Assembly: GCA_003993805.1 (NCBI GenBank)
Contig: RSEF01000020.1
Span: forward strand, 10,995,965-11,059,964
DNA: 64,000 nt
Direction of reading: 5' to 3'
Origin: Himantopus leucocephalus
Lineage: Eukaryota; Chordata; Aves; Charadriiformes; Recurvirostridae
Shown piece by piece: positions 1-11,060 of this stretch (positions within the stretch are counted from its first letter, which is position 1; each line of letters starts with the position of its first letter). A model generated the notes under the pieces. The model was not told the origin of the DNA and made no database searches. It saw only the letters and a program-made list of their open reading frames with translations. Made by a program: the position numbers and the translations under genes.

Positions 1-1959
1 GACAGGACTACAATTCTTTGTTTTCATATAATATTTGTTGTAAGATAAAAAACACAATTTAAGTAGAATTAAAGTCTTTTAAAAAAGGATAGAGGAAGAC
101 CCACATTACTGTCACCAATGAGAAAGCACATGCAGAGTGGAATTCTTTTATGGCAAAGTTCAAAAATCCTTTCCCCCATAAGCACACACCTTCCATTTTA
201 TAGCCAGGATTGTTCTCAAACAAAAACCAACCCCCACACACTCAAAATCACCCTCCAGTACCCAGCAGTAGCCCTGAGCTCACGCTACGTCGCCAACATA
301 ACCATGACTGTAATCTTGAAGTTGTGACTTGTACACTACGCTAAACAAAATCCAGTGAGATTACACCAGACTGTGCATTTTCGTTTCACAAAAACAAAGC
401 AAAAAACTACTCTCCTCCAAGTACAAAGTCAGATTTTTGTTTCAGAAATAGAGCAGGTGTTACGATCTTTGCTCTACTGAAATTAAGAGAGGTTTCAGGA
501 ATCGGGAATTTACCTTTTACATCTGCAGTGACAAAAAAGGATCAAAAAAATGATGAAAAAGACCTAAAATCAAGTAACAGGATATACAGATATCGACTGG
601 GTAGTTGCAGCCGTGCACCGCACATCCCTGAGCACTCTGACAAAGTGAGGAACCTCCCTTCCAAAAGAGGAACTGCGACACGGGAACACAAGCATGGGTT
701 GTGCCGACGCGCACTAATGCGAGTGACGCTCAGAGGGACAGACCGGAGCATGCAGCTGGCGGGGTGCTACGCACACACACCGCATGCGGGGCACCCGCGG
801 GCACCGGGGACTCCGGGCACCCCCCTGTTCCCTACAGCCAGTGCGCGACAGGAGGACACGCTCCACATTTGCAGCCCTTCAAAGCATATGAACTAACGCA
901 GCCCTGTGTTAAAATAATTTACTCCTGGGGACAGACCCCTCCTGAAGCATGAGTGCAGTTTTCCTTTCAATCCTGTTACTCCCAAAGAAGATGCATCCAC
1001 CTGCGCTGCCCTTGGCTGTCCCCGTCAGCGATACGCTCCTGCAGGAGCACATCAGCCTAAGAAGTCGGGAGCACGAGTGGGAAACCGTGAGTACCTCCTG
1101 CAGCTTTTGCCATTGAGCCTTCAGCCCCGAGCGAGGAGGCACCCCTGGCTCTGCTCCTCTTCGGTCTTTTTTCTCCCCCGACCTTAACTCCATTCCTTGG
1201 AAGAAGACTCAGTTGCGGCTTTACATCCCAGCTAGATGCTCCTGCTCCCCTCATTCAGCTTCACTGTCCCACACTGTTTGCACGCGCAACCCACGAGCGT
1301 CTAAGCCCCAGCAGAGACACTCAGCTGTGGTGGTGATGACTGCATATAAAGTATAACCAAATATACCCCAAACTTCTTCTTCCAGGTTAGAAATAAAAAA
1401 TTCACAAATTCAGAGAGCGGGATGCAGGGGAGAAGCAGCGAGGGAAGGAAGCTAACGGGAAAACTGACAGTCCCTGCGCAAGGAGCGGGGAAATGGGTCT
1501 CTCGGGCATCCCAAGATTTACAAGAGGGCCAAAAAGTGACTTCCTGCTATTCAAGTCCAGGCTGAAGCGTAATAAACCACCGCCAGCGTAAGACTGGCTC
1601 ATATCCATCAGATTTACAAATCAGTACTTTGACAAAGAATGTTCTCCCTGTTGGCTTCACCATCGGTAACTTTAAACTGCTCAGAGGTTGTTTGAACCAC
1701 CCAATGTTTAATGTCACTTCTGCAGAGAACAGTTCTGTGGCACACCATGTCAGGAGGAATAGCAAAGACCGTGTAACTGAAGCGCTGCCTACCGCAAACA
1801 GGGACGCCTGCCAGACAGCGCTCACCACCTCCAGGCTCGCAGGCTAACAGCAAAATCGCCCCTACGGGTTTTTCCCCTCATTATTCAATCCACGAAGAAA
1901 AACCGATCCTCACCGCTCCTTCTTCGAGCACTCGGTCGCTACAGAACGAACTCTGCGCA
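1..1959. other. Non-coding stretch left of the GNAS XL CpG island
   Basis: No recognisable exon on either strand. By gene order this should be GNAS intron between the XL-type first exon and the exons further left. I looked for canonical Gs-alpha exon 1 (start MGCLGNS, end THRLLLLG with a donor) and for common exon 2 (AGESGKST P-loop) and found neither. The stretch at about 690-860 is moderately GC-rich with several CpGs but has no supported exon. Open frames here are short and look random. Confidence 0.6.
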
Positions 1960-2011
1960 GTCACAGGAGCCCCCACGGCCCAGACGGGGCGAACGCCGCG
2001 GCGCAGCCGGA

Positions 2012-2055
2012 GCCCCGCGCAACCCCCGCGCAACCCCCGCGCAGCCCCCGCGCAG
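2012..2055. repeat. 11-bp tandem repeat (CCCCCGCGCAA-like, about 4 copies)
   Basis: Four successive near-identical units of roughly CCCCCGCGCAA/G can be read directly. It lies on the downstream (intron) side of the GNAS XL exon within the CpG island. It is a short GC-rich minisatellite with no coding role that I can support. Confidence 0.7.
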
Positions 2056-2445
2056 CCGGAGCCGCTCCGCCGGTGCGCACCGCCGCGGCTCGAGCGCTCC
2101 TGCCGCGGGGGCGCAGCCAGGGTCCGCGGCACCGCGCAGCTCCGCCCGCGGCAGAGGGAGCGGTACCTCTGGGATACGGACTCGGACCCCCGACGGCGGG
2201 AAACCCCGCCCAGCCGCGCCCCCAGAGCCCCCTGGAGCTCCGCTCCCCTCCTACAGCGCCACGGACGCGCCGAGACCCCCGGGAAACGGCCCCCGCCGTT
2301 CCGGGACGCCCCCGGTCCCGCCGCCCGCTCCTGCCGGACGCTCCGCGCCCCACTGCGCCGCGCGGGGCGGGAACACCCCCGCTCCCGCCCCCCCGGTGGG
2401 TCCCCGCGCCGGGTCGCGCCCCGCACGGACGCCCCGCACCGACCC

Positions 2446-2505
2446 GCACGGACGGACGGACGCCCCGCGCGGCGGCAGACGGACGGACAGACAGACGGCA
2501 GACGG
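2446..2505. repeat. (GGAC)n / (GACA)n tetranucleotide tract, intron side of the XL exon
   Basis: Runs of ACGG units at 2447-2462 are followed by a second GGAC/GACA run near 2477-2500. The same tetranucleotide occurs again on the other side of the exon at 3153-3195. Confidence 0.7.
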
Positions 2506-2857
2506 TGCCTCTCCGCGGGGCTCCCCCCGGGGGGGCCCCGGTGCCGCCGCCGGCGCACCCCCCGCCCCGCCGGGCTGGGACCCCCCCGCTGTGCGCTGGG
2601 GGGGGCGGCAGCGCAAAATGAAGGCACACGCCGAACCGGGGGCTTTCCGCGGGCGGGGGCCCCGCACCCGCCGAGCGCCCTCCGTCCCCGGACCGGGGGT
2701 CCCTCCCGCGGGGGCGCCGCCAGCCCCCGCCCCGCCCGACCCCGCGGCGGCGGCGCCCCGGCCCACAGCCCCGGGAGAGGGGTGGGGGGTGGTCCGGCCC
2801 GGTCCGCCCCGCACCTGCCGGGCCCCGCCGCGCCGCCCCGCTCCCGCCGCGGCTCAC

Positions 2858-3104
2858 CGAGCAGCAGCAGCCGGTGCGTCTGCTTGTACTCCCGCTTCTC
2901 CGCCTTCAGCGTCTTGTCGATGCTCTTGCTCCGCTTCTTGTCCGCCCGCTCCTTGGCCACCAGGTCCTGCCGCAGCCGGTGCCGCACCTGCGGGTCGCCG
3001 TGCTCCCCCGCCGCCGCGGGGGGGGCGATGTCCGCCGGGCCGCCGTAGGGCGCGGAGGGGTGCGCGGCGGCCAGGCGGGAGCGCAGGCTGTAGCACAGCC
3101 CCAT
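2858..3104 (-). CDS. GNAS: GNAS alternative first exon, XL-type (extra-large Gs-alpha N-terminus)
   Basis: This single coding exon of 82 codons plus one base starts at ATG 3104-3102 (MGLCYSLR) and ends CTC G with donor GTGAGCC at 2857. The phase-1 junction after THRLLLLG is exactly that of G-alpha-s/olf first exons, whose exon 2 continues with the P-loop AGESGKS. The start MGLCYSLR matches, from memory, the long form of GNAL (XLG-olf). The distal part ADKKRSKSIDK...EKREY resembles the end of mammalian XL-alpha-s (ADKKRSKLIDK). Gene order after STX16 and NPEPL1 identifies the locus as GNAS rather than GNAL. Gly2 and Cys4 could be lipidated, giving membrane attachment (inference). The basic-charged segment at residues 41-76 fits the alpha-N helix that contacts G-beta-gamma. 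The mammalian XL exon is several hundred codons long; this one is short. The remaining GNAS exons lie outside the window. Confidence 0.88.
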
Positions 3105-3152
3105 GGTGCCGCAGCCGCCCGCCCTACCGCGCCGCGGGCATGCTCCGCGCCG

Positions 3153-3195
3153 GGACGGGACGGACGGACGGACGGACGGACGGACGGACGGGACG
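3153..3195. repeat. (GGAC)n microsatellite in the 5' leader of the XL exon
   Basis: About nine GGAC units sit 50-90 bp upstream of the XL start codon. A polymorphic tract this close to a start codon lies in the 5' untranslated leader or core promoter. On the coding strand it reads TCCG repeats with no stop in any frame. Confidence 0.85.
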
Positions 3196-3295
3196 GGCGG
3201 CGGCGGCCTCTTAAAGCGTCCCCGCTCCGCCGGGCTGCGGGGCGCGCGGTGCCGTCCCGCCCCTCCCGCGCCGGTCCCCGCGCCGCCGCCGGCCA

Positions 3296-3301
3296 CACGT
3301 G
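3296..3301. promoter_or_regulatory. Palindromic E-box CACGTG upstream of GNAS XL exon
   Basis: A perfect CACGTG lies about 190 bp upstream of the XL start codon, inside the CpG island. This is the binding site type for MYC/USF-family bHLH factors. One six-base site can occur by chance, so function is unproven. Confidence 0.35.
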
Positions 3302-3363
3302 ATGCGGACATGTTTACCGTATTCTCTGGAAAGCGGCCCCCGCCGCAGCCTGCCGGCGCTGCC

Positions 3364-3392
3364 GGGGGGGGAGGGGGGGGGGGGNGGGGGGG
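3364..3392. repeat. Long G homopolymer run with an ambiguous base
   Basis: A nearly uninterrupted G tract carries one A (3372) and an N at 3385. The N marks a sequencing failure inside the run, so its true length is uncertain. It can form a G-quadruplex on the + strand and lies about 260 bp upstream of the XL exon start. Confidence 0.8.
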
Positions 3393-3614
3393 TGGGAGGC
3401 GGTGGCCGCCGCGCCCCTCCCGCCCCCGCGGGGGAAGGGGTCGGCGGGGGCTCCGCGCCCGGGCCCGGCGGGGGCTCGGCGGGCCCCCTCCCCGCGGGGG
3501 TGGCCCCGGCCAGCCCGTCCCCTGCTGCGGGGGGCGGGGGGAGCCCAGCCCGAGCCCTCCCGCCCCGGCCCCGTCCGTGGGGTCCGGCGGCCCCTCCGCT
3601 CCTGAGCACATCTG

Positions 3615-3690
3615 GGCCCTCCGGCGGTGCTCTCACGGCCTTAAAGGTCTTTTCCAGCCTAAACGGTTCTACGACCCTGTTCCGTCGCAG
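3615..3690 (+). mobile_element. CR1 LINE 3' end fragment
   Basis: The stretch CCTTAAAGGTCTTTTCCAGC followed by CTAAACGGTTCTACGA matches the typical CR1 3' end (TTTAAGGTC..TTCCAACC..AA..ATTCTATGATTC). Only the last ~75 bp remain. It lies at the upstream edge of the GNAS XL CpG island, in antisense orientation to GNAS. Confidence 0.7.
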
Positions 3691-4838
3691 CCCACCCAGG
3701 CAGGGGGGTGATGGCGAGACGCGCGCCGCTGTCGTGCCCCGCTGTCTCTGCGTGTCCCGTCACACGCGCTCGCGTTGGCCACGGGCTCCGTGTGTTTCCT
3801 ACCAACACTTGTCATCCAGCGGAGAAGTTAAGGCCGGAGCTTGCTGCCCCGCTCTCCCCTCTCCGCTGGGCGCACCGCACCCGCGTTCTTGCAGCACACC
3901 TCAGTTCACCCCCACGGCTGCTGTCGCCGTACCTGGCGTGGGGTGACGCTGCTGGTTGTGGCCGTATCCCCCTCCCTGGCAGCACGCTCCGTGCGCAGTG
4001 CTGCCAACTTTGTCATACTGTATTTTATACTCATCTCCGGCCGGCTCTGAACATTCACTTGCGATATGACTAATCCTCCCCGGGGCCTGGCCACGCATCC
4101 CGCGCTCTGGAGCTGGATCTCTCCAACCAGCGCGCTCTGCGGTAGCCCGTCTTCTGCAAACCGCCTGTGCGGTTCTCCCTGAAATCTCGGTTTCTCCTTT
4201 CGGTGCTTTCTCGCAAGTCAGATGTCTTTGTGATAGAAATTTCTCTTTCAAAAGCTTCTGCGAGCCTGTGTCGGCAGAAGGACAGATCTGTTGAGAGATG
4301 ACCCTCTCGTCCCGCGTTACTGACAGCGCCCGAAAGGCTGAGCAGGTCCTCTCCTATGGGAAACCTTCGAGTGTTTCTGTCGCTGGATGAGGACAGCTTT
4401 GACGGAGTAAGAGCCGCCCTGCAGGAATGACAGAGCTGCCCACAGGGCCACCGTTAACGGGCTGAGCTGACCAGCTCTCTTCTTGTACCTTTTGTTACTC
4501 CTCATCTTGGGACCCGGCCTTAAATCAACCCGTCTGACTGCGCTGCAGCAGAGGAGGAGCAGCGTTACCGGCAGGCAGCGGCGGCGTTCCGGTGGGGCTC
4601 ACCGTGAGCCCCGTCCTGCCGGAGGGAGCTCGGGCTTCTCTGCGAACCGGCTCCCTGGCATCCCTTTCCCAGAGCGGTTCCAGGAACAATCAGCAACAGC
4701 AAGTGGGGACGCCAGAACAAAGTTCAGGAAACGTGTTTAAGTGGTCTGCGAGCGCGGGCTCAGGCAGAGCCATGAGCAAGTGCTTCACGGCGGGAACGTG
4801 CCCGGAAAGACTCGCACCTATTCCCTAGGGAGACACTG

Positions 4839-4857
4839 TGTATGTGTGTGTGTGTGT
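4839..4857. repeat. (TG)n dinucleotide microsatellite
   Basis: A short TG run of about nine units is broken by one TA near its start. It is intergenic, between the GNAS XL exon and NPEPL1. Confidence 0.85.
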
Positions 4858-5327
4858 CCCTCGTAGAAAGGAGGTTATTTATTTCAACAAGTTTATTTCT
4901 ATTTGACTCACTCTCAGTCAGGTCTGGTAACTGACACTGGTTCTTACCTCGTCCCTCCTGCAAATTACCCGGTGGAAAGACAGTGGGTCTGTTCCCGGAG
5001 AAATACATCACCCGAGCAAAGGGAGGGAACATCTCCTTCTTCCCGTTTATCGTGTTGCCTATGTACCACACAAGGCACCTAATCAATGCCCTGCTGCCTG
5101 GCTGTTACAGCAATTAGTAAGTGTACAAATTAAATCATTACGCAGCAGACAAGTTCACTTTACACATCACTATGAGCCTGAGCTTCAGTTGCCGTGTGCC
5201 ACAGGAATTAATCCCTCTCCCCTCGGGCTGGAGAAGCGACTCGCTCTGTCTCCACCGCTGTCGTGCCTGTTCCTCTGGGACCGCGAGCTCGTCCTTCTCA
5301 TGAGCACTCCCCTGGGAATGTAATATA

Positions 5328-5427
5328 NNNNNNNNNNNNNNNNNNNNNNNNNNNNNNNNNNNNNNNNNNNNNNNNNNNNNNNNNNNNNNNNNNNNNNNNN
5401 NNNNNNNNNNNNNNNNNNNNNNNNNNN
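5328..5427. other. Assembly gap (100 N)
   Basis: Exactly 100 N, the conventional placeholder for a gap of unknown size. Sequence on both sides is unique intergenic DNA. Missing sequence here could hide a GC-rich exon or promoter in the NPEPL1-GNAS interval. Confidence 0.98.
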
Positions 5428-8400
5428 TAGGACTTGCGCTCCAGACCCCTCACCAGCTCCGTTGCCCTAAAGGAGGGCAGGAGGTTTAAACCAGGATGTT
5501 TAAGGGGAACCACGTGGCTCAGCATTGGTACTTGGTCAAATGCATCTATTTTGGTTTGTCAAACCATCAGACCGAGCCCAGTCCAGTCCTAGGCTGGACG
5601 GAGATACAGTGGCGTCCACCCTTATTTCAGGGGTAAGCACAGCAGCGACATTCGTCTTTTAAGCTGCAGGCCCAGTCCTACCCGCGAAGGAGCCCACAGT
5701 ACAGTCCTGCCGTGGTTCAGCCCAGGACATTTGCAATTTATGGAAAGCGCACCAGAAATTCTTTGCAGAAAACAGAAACAACGTCCGAGTGCTCTTGTCT
5801 GAGCCCCCTATACCGACCACCTTTCTCACTGCTGTGGTAAACCTTCCCCCTTCCTTCATGGAGGACCGGTCCAATGCTAAATAATTCCTCCATGAGTATT
5901 TCAGACACATGGTCTCATTTCTGGCAGCCTCCCCCTACGCTAAATTCTCTCTGGTGCCTGGAACAGCTGCTTATTCCTCCAGCCTGGGCCTTTGAGATGT
6001 AAATAGTGTAATCCGACTTCAAGAGGCAAGGAAATATTAGCAGAATTTAATGTAAATATTGTATAAATCATCCCAAAATAGCACGGCCACGGGATGAGCC
6101 AAAGACACTAACTGAAAGTTAAACAGACTAAGTAAATATAGACTAAATATATTCCCCTCCTGGAATTGCCACTGGAATGGATCCAGAGAGGAAATAGGTT
6201 AAAATGCAGTCCTGTGGCAGTGATGTTAAAAAGCCAATGGACTGTTTGGTGACATTTATGATTAATTTTATGTACTCCATACATTTTTAATACATGCTGA
6301 GTTAAATATTATCAAATCTATAAAAAGATTATGGAAAAAAATGTCTGGTTTCATATGGGTGGACACTGCCTGGAACTCTCTCTGTGGGTTTTGTGTAATA
6401 GAAGTGTTTGAAAGAAAACATGAAAGGGAAAAAGAAAAAAAACCACCCCGCAGTGCAGTTTTTGAAAACTGTTACTTGCCCGTTTGGAGCCTAAAAGTCA
6501 TCACACATCAAGGCAACAGAATTTCCAGGACATGAACCACAATGGGGAGCAAGGAACGAGACGTATTAATTCCATCCCTTACACATGCAAATGGAGAAAA
6601 ATCAATTTGATTGTCTAGTGTGGCTTTGTGCAGCCTCTGGCTCAGTGCACTTAAGCACGAAAGGACCCTTTGCTCGTACGGATGCTTTTTTAGCAGGTCC
6701 CTAGCCACGGCTGTAGCAAAGGTGATTAATAGGAGCTTTGCGCATAGGTACTAGAAGATAAACAGATGCCCTGACCCACCTAGAACACTCCTGGAATACA
6801 GGCGCTTCTCTTGATGTCCCAAAGACTACTTTTCAGAAAGCTACTTTGCCCAAAATTTTGTCCAAATTACGAGCAGGATGGGATTTCCATCCCTCCGACT
6901 CTCACACCCAAAGCAAGCCGCCGGCCCCCAGACAGCCAGCGCGGCTCAGCCGCCCGGCAGCGTTCAGACCAGAAGCTACAGGTGAAGTCCAAAACACACA
7001 AAGGGAACCACGATGGGTCTGAACTGACACAACCCTCAGCTTCTTTAGCTGGTCTGTGTTGATGAGATTTGTATGCTAACATTTTGGTTCTGAAAGGCTG
7101 GAGAGACTCCAAGAAGGTGAGTGACTCCTGTTGTGCAATCCCTTTTCACAAAAACTCCTGGAACAGCTGCAGCAAATTAACTAAAATTTTCTTTCTTTGC
7201 AGAAATATCCTCAGCCTCTGGGGCAGGAGAGGAAAATGACTGTGAAATGCAGAATGCGGGCTCGTACCGATCTGTGCTGTGTGGCCTCCTTGGCTCCTTA
7301 CGCCACTTCTTCTGTCCGTGGCCGCGGTGACCAACCACCCCCTGGACATCTCGGGACTCCTCACGAGGAGTGCTGACCGGGTGAGGGGTCCCTCTGACTG
7401 AAGCACGACACACAACTGCAAGTTCAAAACTCAATAGCTAAGAGACTTTAACATCACCGTAATGTTACCTGAAGGCTGTCCAGTCCCACGCATAAAGCAG
7501 CCGGGAGGAAAATGACATAAGAAGAAGGGTAAGGGAGAATGAGAAACGGGGATGCAGCGAGTCCCAATTTAGTTTCTTTCTGCCTTCCAACATCAGAGAC
7601 TTTGTTGTCTTTAGCGAACACTGTCCCAGATGCAGGAGGAGGTATTTGCAAACACCCGACCCGGGGTGCAGGACCCCCACGCGACGGGGAGATGCGCACA
7701 CAGCACAGCTCTGGTACGCGTGCACGGCACCGCACGCTCTCCTCTACCAGAGCCCCAGCAGTTTCCCAGGAACCCTCCTCGCCCCGGCTGACACATCGCG
7801 TCCAGCGGCACAGGAGACGCTGTGGATCTCCGCTGCACCGTGCAAACAGGGTCGGTGCTGCCCAGAGAGTTAATCGCGCAGCAGTGTTTTGCCTAAGTCC
7901 ATCTTTCCTCTGGGAACTGAGCCCTCGATAAAACTCTGGTGATGTGTCCGTCACCAGTCCCCAATTCAGACTGCATTTGACAGTCCCAAAATGTGGTAAA
8001 ATGCACCATTGGCTTAACTTGCTCCATGCAAAATGCAGCAAAGTCAGAAAAGGCCTTTCCTGCGGAAAGGTTTACAAGTTGGAAACATCAGACAGGCTGT
8101 TCCCTGACTGAGCGCGTTGGCCTTGGACAGTCCATACAACACCAGCGCCCTTCACTTTAACACGCAAACCAGCGGTCCACCCTTGTGCTCCCCTCCCAAG
8201 TCTGCCACCCAGCTCACAGCTAACTACTGCCCAGAGGATGTGGTTGTCTCCAAGGCGAAGAGCAGCAGTGCTCTGCAGTGGACCATCAGCCCCCAGAGGC
8301 GGGTGGCCATGGCAGAGGAGCTTAACTCACCCGCTGCCTCGGTCAGCTCCCACCGGGCCGTCCCCAGGGAACAGCAGCACGGCACCCAGAAGGAAATGAG

Positions 8401-11054
8401 AAGGAAACCTCCTGGGGCAGTGTATTGGCTTCTGCTTAATTGACAACCTTCTCTTAAAGGTGCTGGGTCCACAGCTGTAGTAATCTAAGCTCTAATTCCT
8501 ACAAAACAACCTAGAGAGGCACCTCCCTGGCTTTATGCTGCTTCTGGAGCTGGCTGCCAGGTCCGCTGTGACCCTGCTCCATCTCCTGAGGGTGCTCAGA
8601 AGGCGGCTGAGGAGTGGGAGGACATCTGGGAACCCGGAGCTTGGGAGCCCCCCGATACCAAGGCGATCTTCAGCAGCTCACTGAGCCCTGTGCTGCGTCG
8701 TTCTCTCTGAAGGGTCGGTCCAGGGGACCCGGCAGCGTGGCGGACCCGGGACCTCGCAGGGTTTTACGAGACTACACAGACGCGCACCACCCAGTGTAGG
8801 AGCGCTTCCATTTAAAGTTGCTTAAGTGGTGCCGGAATATACTTCAGGTGTAGTCACCTAAATCCATGGAGGTCAGCCTCTGGTGTCTGGAACGGTTCCT
8901 GCAAATAACTGCTGCTTTGTCACAGAGAAGGGACTATAAAGCTAAACTTGTTAGTAATTGTGGGGCACGTGGTCAGGGTGGCCACAGAGGCCGTAAGAAC
9001 ATCAGAGCTTCTGCACTCTGCTCCCTTCGGGCCGCCCAGCGATTAGCAGAAGCAGGTGACCACTGCAGAGACCCAATTCCAGCTCTGCTGCCTGACACAG
9101 GCTTATTGCTCTTTGGTAACTATCCCACATACTAATTTCTGACACTATCTGCTGCTTCTAAGGCAGTTTGGGGATCTCCCCCTTCGCAGATCGCCGCCAG
9201 ATCTCACACCGAGGTACTTCAGGGCAAATGCTGCAGCAGAAGCTAAAATCGCCCGGTGCCTGACAGTAGGTACGTAAACCCTGGTGGTGGACACGGGTCT
9301 TGGAGGAACTGAAACTCTGCTCGTCAGGGGTTAAGAAACACTGTGAGCTTCATGGGAATGATCCCAGTGCAAGCTCTGCGAAACACAGGAGAGAGAGAAT
9401 ACAGCTATAATATATATAGAATATATATATAGGATACAGCTAACAGAATACAGTTAAATACAGCTCACAAATCACTGTCTTGTGTAGGTTCGAAGCTTCT
9501 GCTCTAGAGAATAGACCTCTTATCTGAACAAAAGGAAATAATAACGTACATTGGGAATAGAAAGGGATTTTATTACTGAATTGAAAAAAAAAGCCTTCAT
9601 TTTTATTATTTTTATTTTATATTTCTGAAAGAGAGGAAGCGTCAGACCTTTTTACTATGAGGTGGTGGATTGATTTCTTTTACTCCGCTTAAGCAAACTT
9701 AAGCCAGTTTTCAGTTTTTGATTTCCTAAGTATTCATCCCATTTGCTTTTCAGGTATTTCGTATTAGATTTAATATTAGATATTTGCTTTTAAAGACGGC
9801 TTCTATAAAGTGCCTTCCAAATTAAATCCAGCAGAATAATATGCTTTGAGACACAGTAAAATTGAAGAATATGATAACCAGTCATCAAAATCTAATTTCT
9901 CCTTTATTTGGCTTGCTGCATTCAGTGACTAGCATTAGAATTTAGCCTTATTCCACAAAACCACAGGCTACTTTTTATGTTAAAATCTGCCTCATTTTGG
10001 CAAAACACTAATTTTCAAAATTAGAATTAACTTGAAGAGTGTTTCTACAGGATGGAGATTGAAGACTTGATTTCAGAGCACTGAAATTAGAACATTTTTC
10101 CATTAGCTTCAGTGGTCAGACTGAGTCAGTAACGAAATAACTCTTCATCAACACATCTCACACAACAGCTTTCAGTACCAGGTAGTGCTTTATACCGAGT
10201 GTCTAGAATGGCCAAAGGCAGAGCTCATTTACGTAGTTATCTCCTAAAACTATGATCAAGTGGACCAGGGAATCAAAGCAGCAAGGGAGAAGCAAATACA
10301 GGGGGTTTTAATTAAAAAAAAAGAAGTTACATTCTGCCTAAGAATCAAATGTAGCCACAAAAACAGAATGAAAAATGTTTCTTCTCCCTTCTGCGTTCAG
10401 CTTTCCATGAAGCCTTTAATCAAAGAGACTCATGCCTAAACCAGATGTGTACCTCATTGTTGGAACGCCACCTAAACCCCAGCACAGCTCTCTCCAGAGA
10501 TCACCTCCGACACAGGGAAAGGTGCAATTCATCACAAACTCAGCTGGACTTTATCTGCAAAGCAGCCAGAAGCGCATGCTGGGTGGGATTCTTCACCATC
10601 AACACTCTGGTTGAGCCAAGAATTGTTTCCAAAGGCTGACGCTCGAACCGCCAGGCAGGGACCAGAACTGATGGAAACTTGGTCGCTCTGTTCCCAGCTC
10701 TGCTGTTGACATCACATAAATGGGGGCAAGCCATTCCCCGCGGGTGTCCCAGCCGGACAAGCCCTGGTCAGCCTCTTGCGACTGCCTTATACACAAACTA
10801 ACAGTACGCAGACCCGATTACCGCTGAATCGAACCGAGTGAATAGGTGTAAGCTCCCCAGCACCGCCCCGAACCATTCCATATGGGCTGTTACTCCAGCA
10901 GGTCTGTTTTCAGGTGTACGAGTGTTGGGAAAAGGAATCTGAACAGAGTAACGATGTCATGCACAAACCTTTTGGAGCACTCAGTGTTCTCAGAAATGTA
11001 AATAACACCATGAAACGCCACATGGGATATGTAAGCTGCTTTAATAATAATAAA

Positions 11055-11060
11055 TTTATT
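11055..11060 (-). terminator. NPEPL1: Candidate NPEPL1 polyadenylation signal (AATAAA)
   Basis: Read on the minus strand, AATAAA lies about 700 nt past the NPEPL1 stop, followed by ATTAAA at 11045-11040. It is the first canonical signal I found after the stop. That places a 3' UTR of about 0.7 kb at 11030-11760. Cleavage position and use are inferred. Confidence 0.4.

Larger units (their letters stand above)
1960..3720. promoter_or_regulatory. GNAS: CpG island over the GNAS XL-type first exon
   Basis: About 1.7 kb of extremely GC-rich, CpG-dense sequence surrounds the XL exon at 2858-3104, so the exon has its own CpG-island promoter, transcribed leftward. Upstream of the start codon are a palindromic E-box (CACGTG, 3296-3301), a (GGAC)n tract and a long G-run. 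In mammals the matching XL exon island is a maternally methylated imprinting region. Birds are not known to imprint, so the methylation state here is an open question rather than a prediction. Confidence 0.85.
3721..11030. other. Intergenic region between NPEPL1 and the GNAS XL exon
   Basis: No coding exon was recognised. In mammals the NESP55 first exon lies between NPEPL1 and the XL exon. I looked on the minus strand for an acidic, repetitive NESP55-like frame and found none. The stretch contains a (TG)n tract, a 100-N gap, AT-rich sequence at 6000-6340 and 9400-10130, and moderately GC-rich patches at 4560-4660, 6880-6960, 7640-7860 and 8620-8790. Parts could be promoter, enhancer or lncRNA, but I cannot support a specific call. 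Confidence 0.55.

Noticed and set aside
2858..3104. Assigning the exon to GNAL because of its MGLCYSLR start
   Set aside because: Neighbouring NPEPL1 and STX16 on the same strand are the GNAS neighbours, and the exon end is closer to XL-alpha-s than to XLG-olf.
1881..3611. 576-codon minus-strand open frame taken as one protein
   Set aside because: It runs through a clear splice donor (2857) and through tetranucleotide and G-run repeats with an N. Only 2858-3104 matches a known family. Open length is explained by GC content.
2073..3946. Several long plus-strand open frames (182, 272, 202, 215 codons)
   Set aside because: All lie in the CpG island, overlap each other and consist of Pro/Arg/Gly/Ala-rich sequence without domains, which is typical of GC-rich chance frames.
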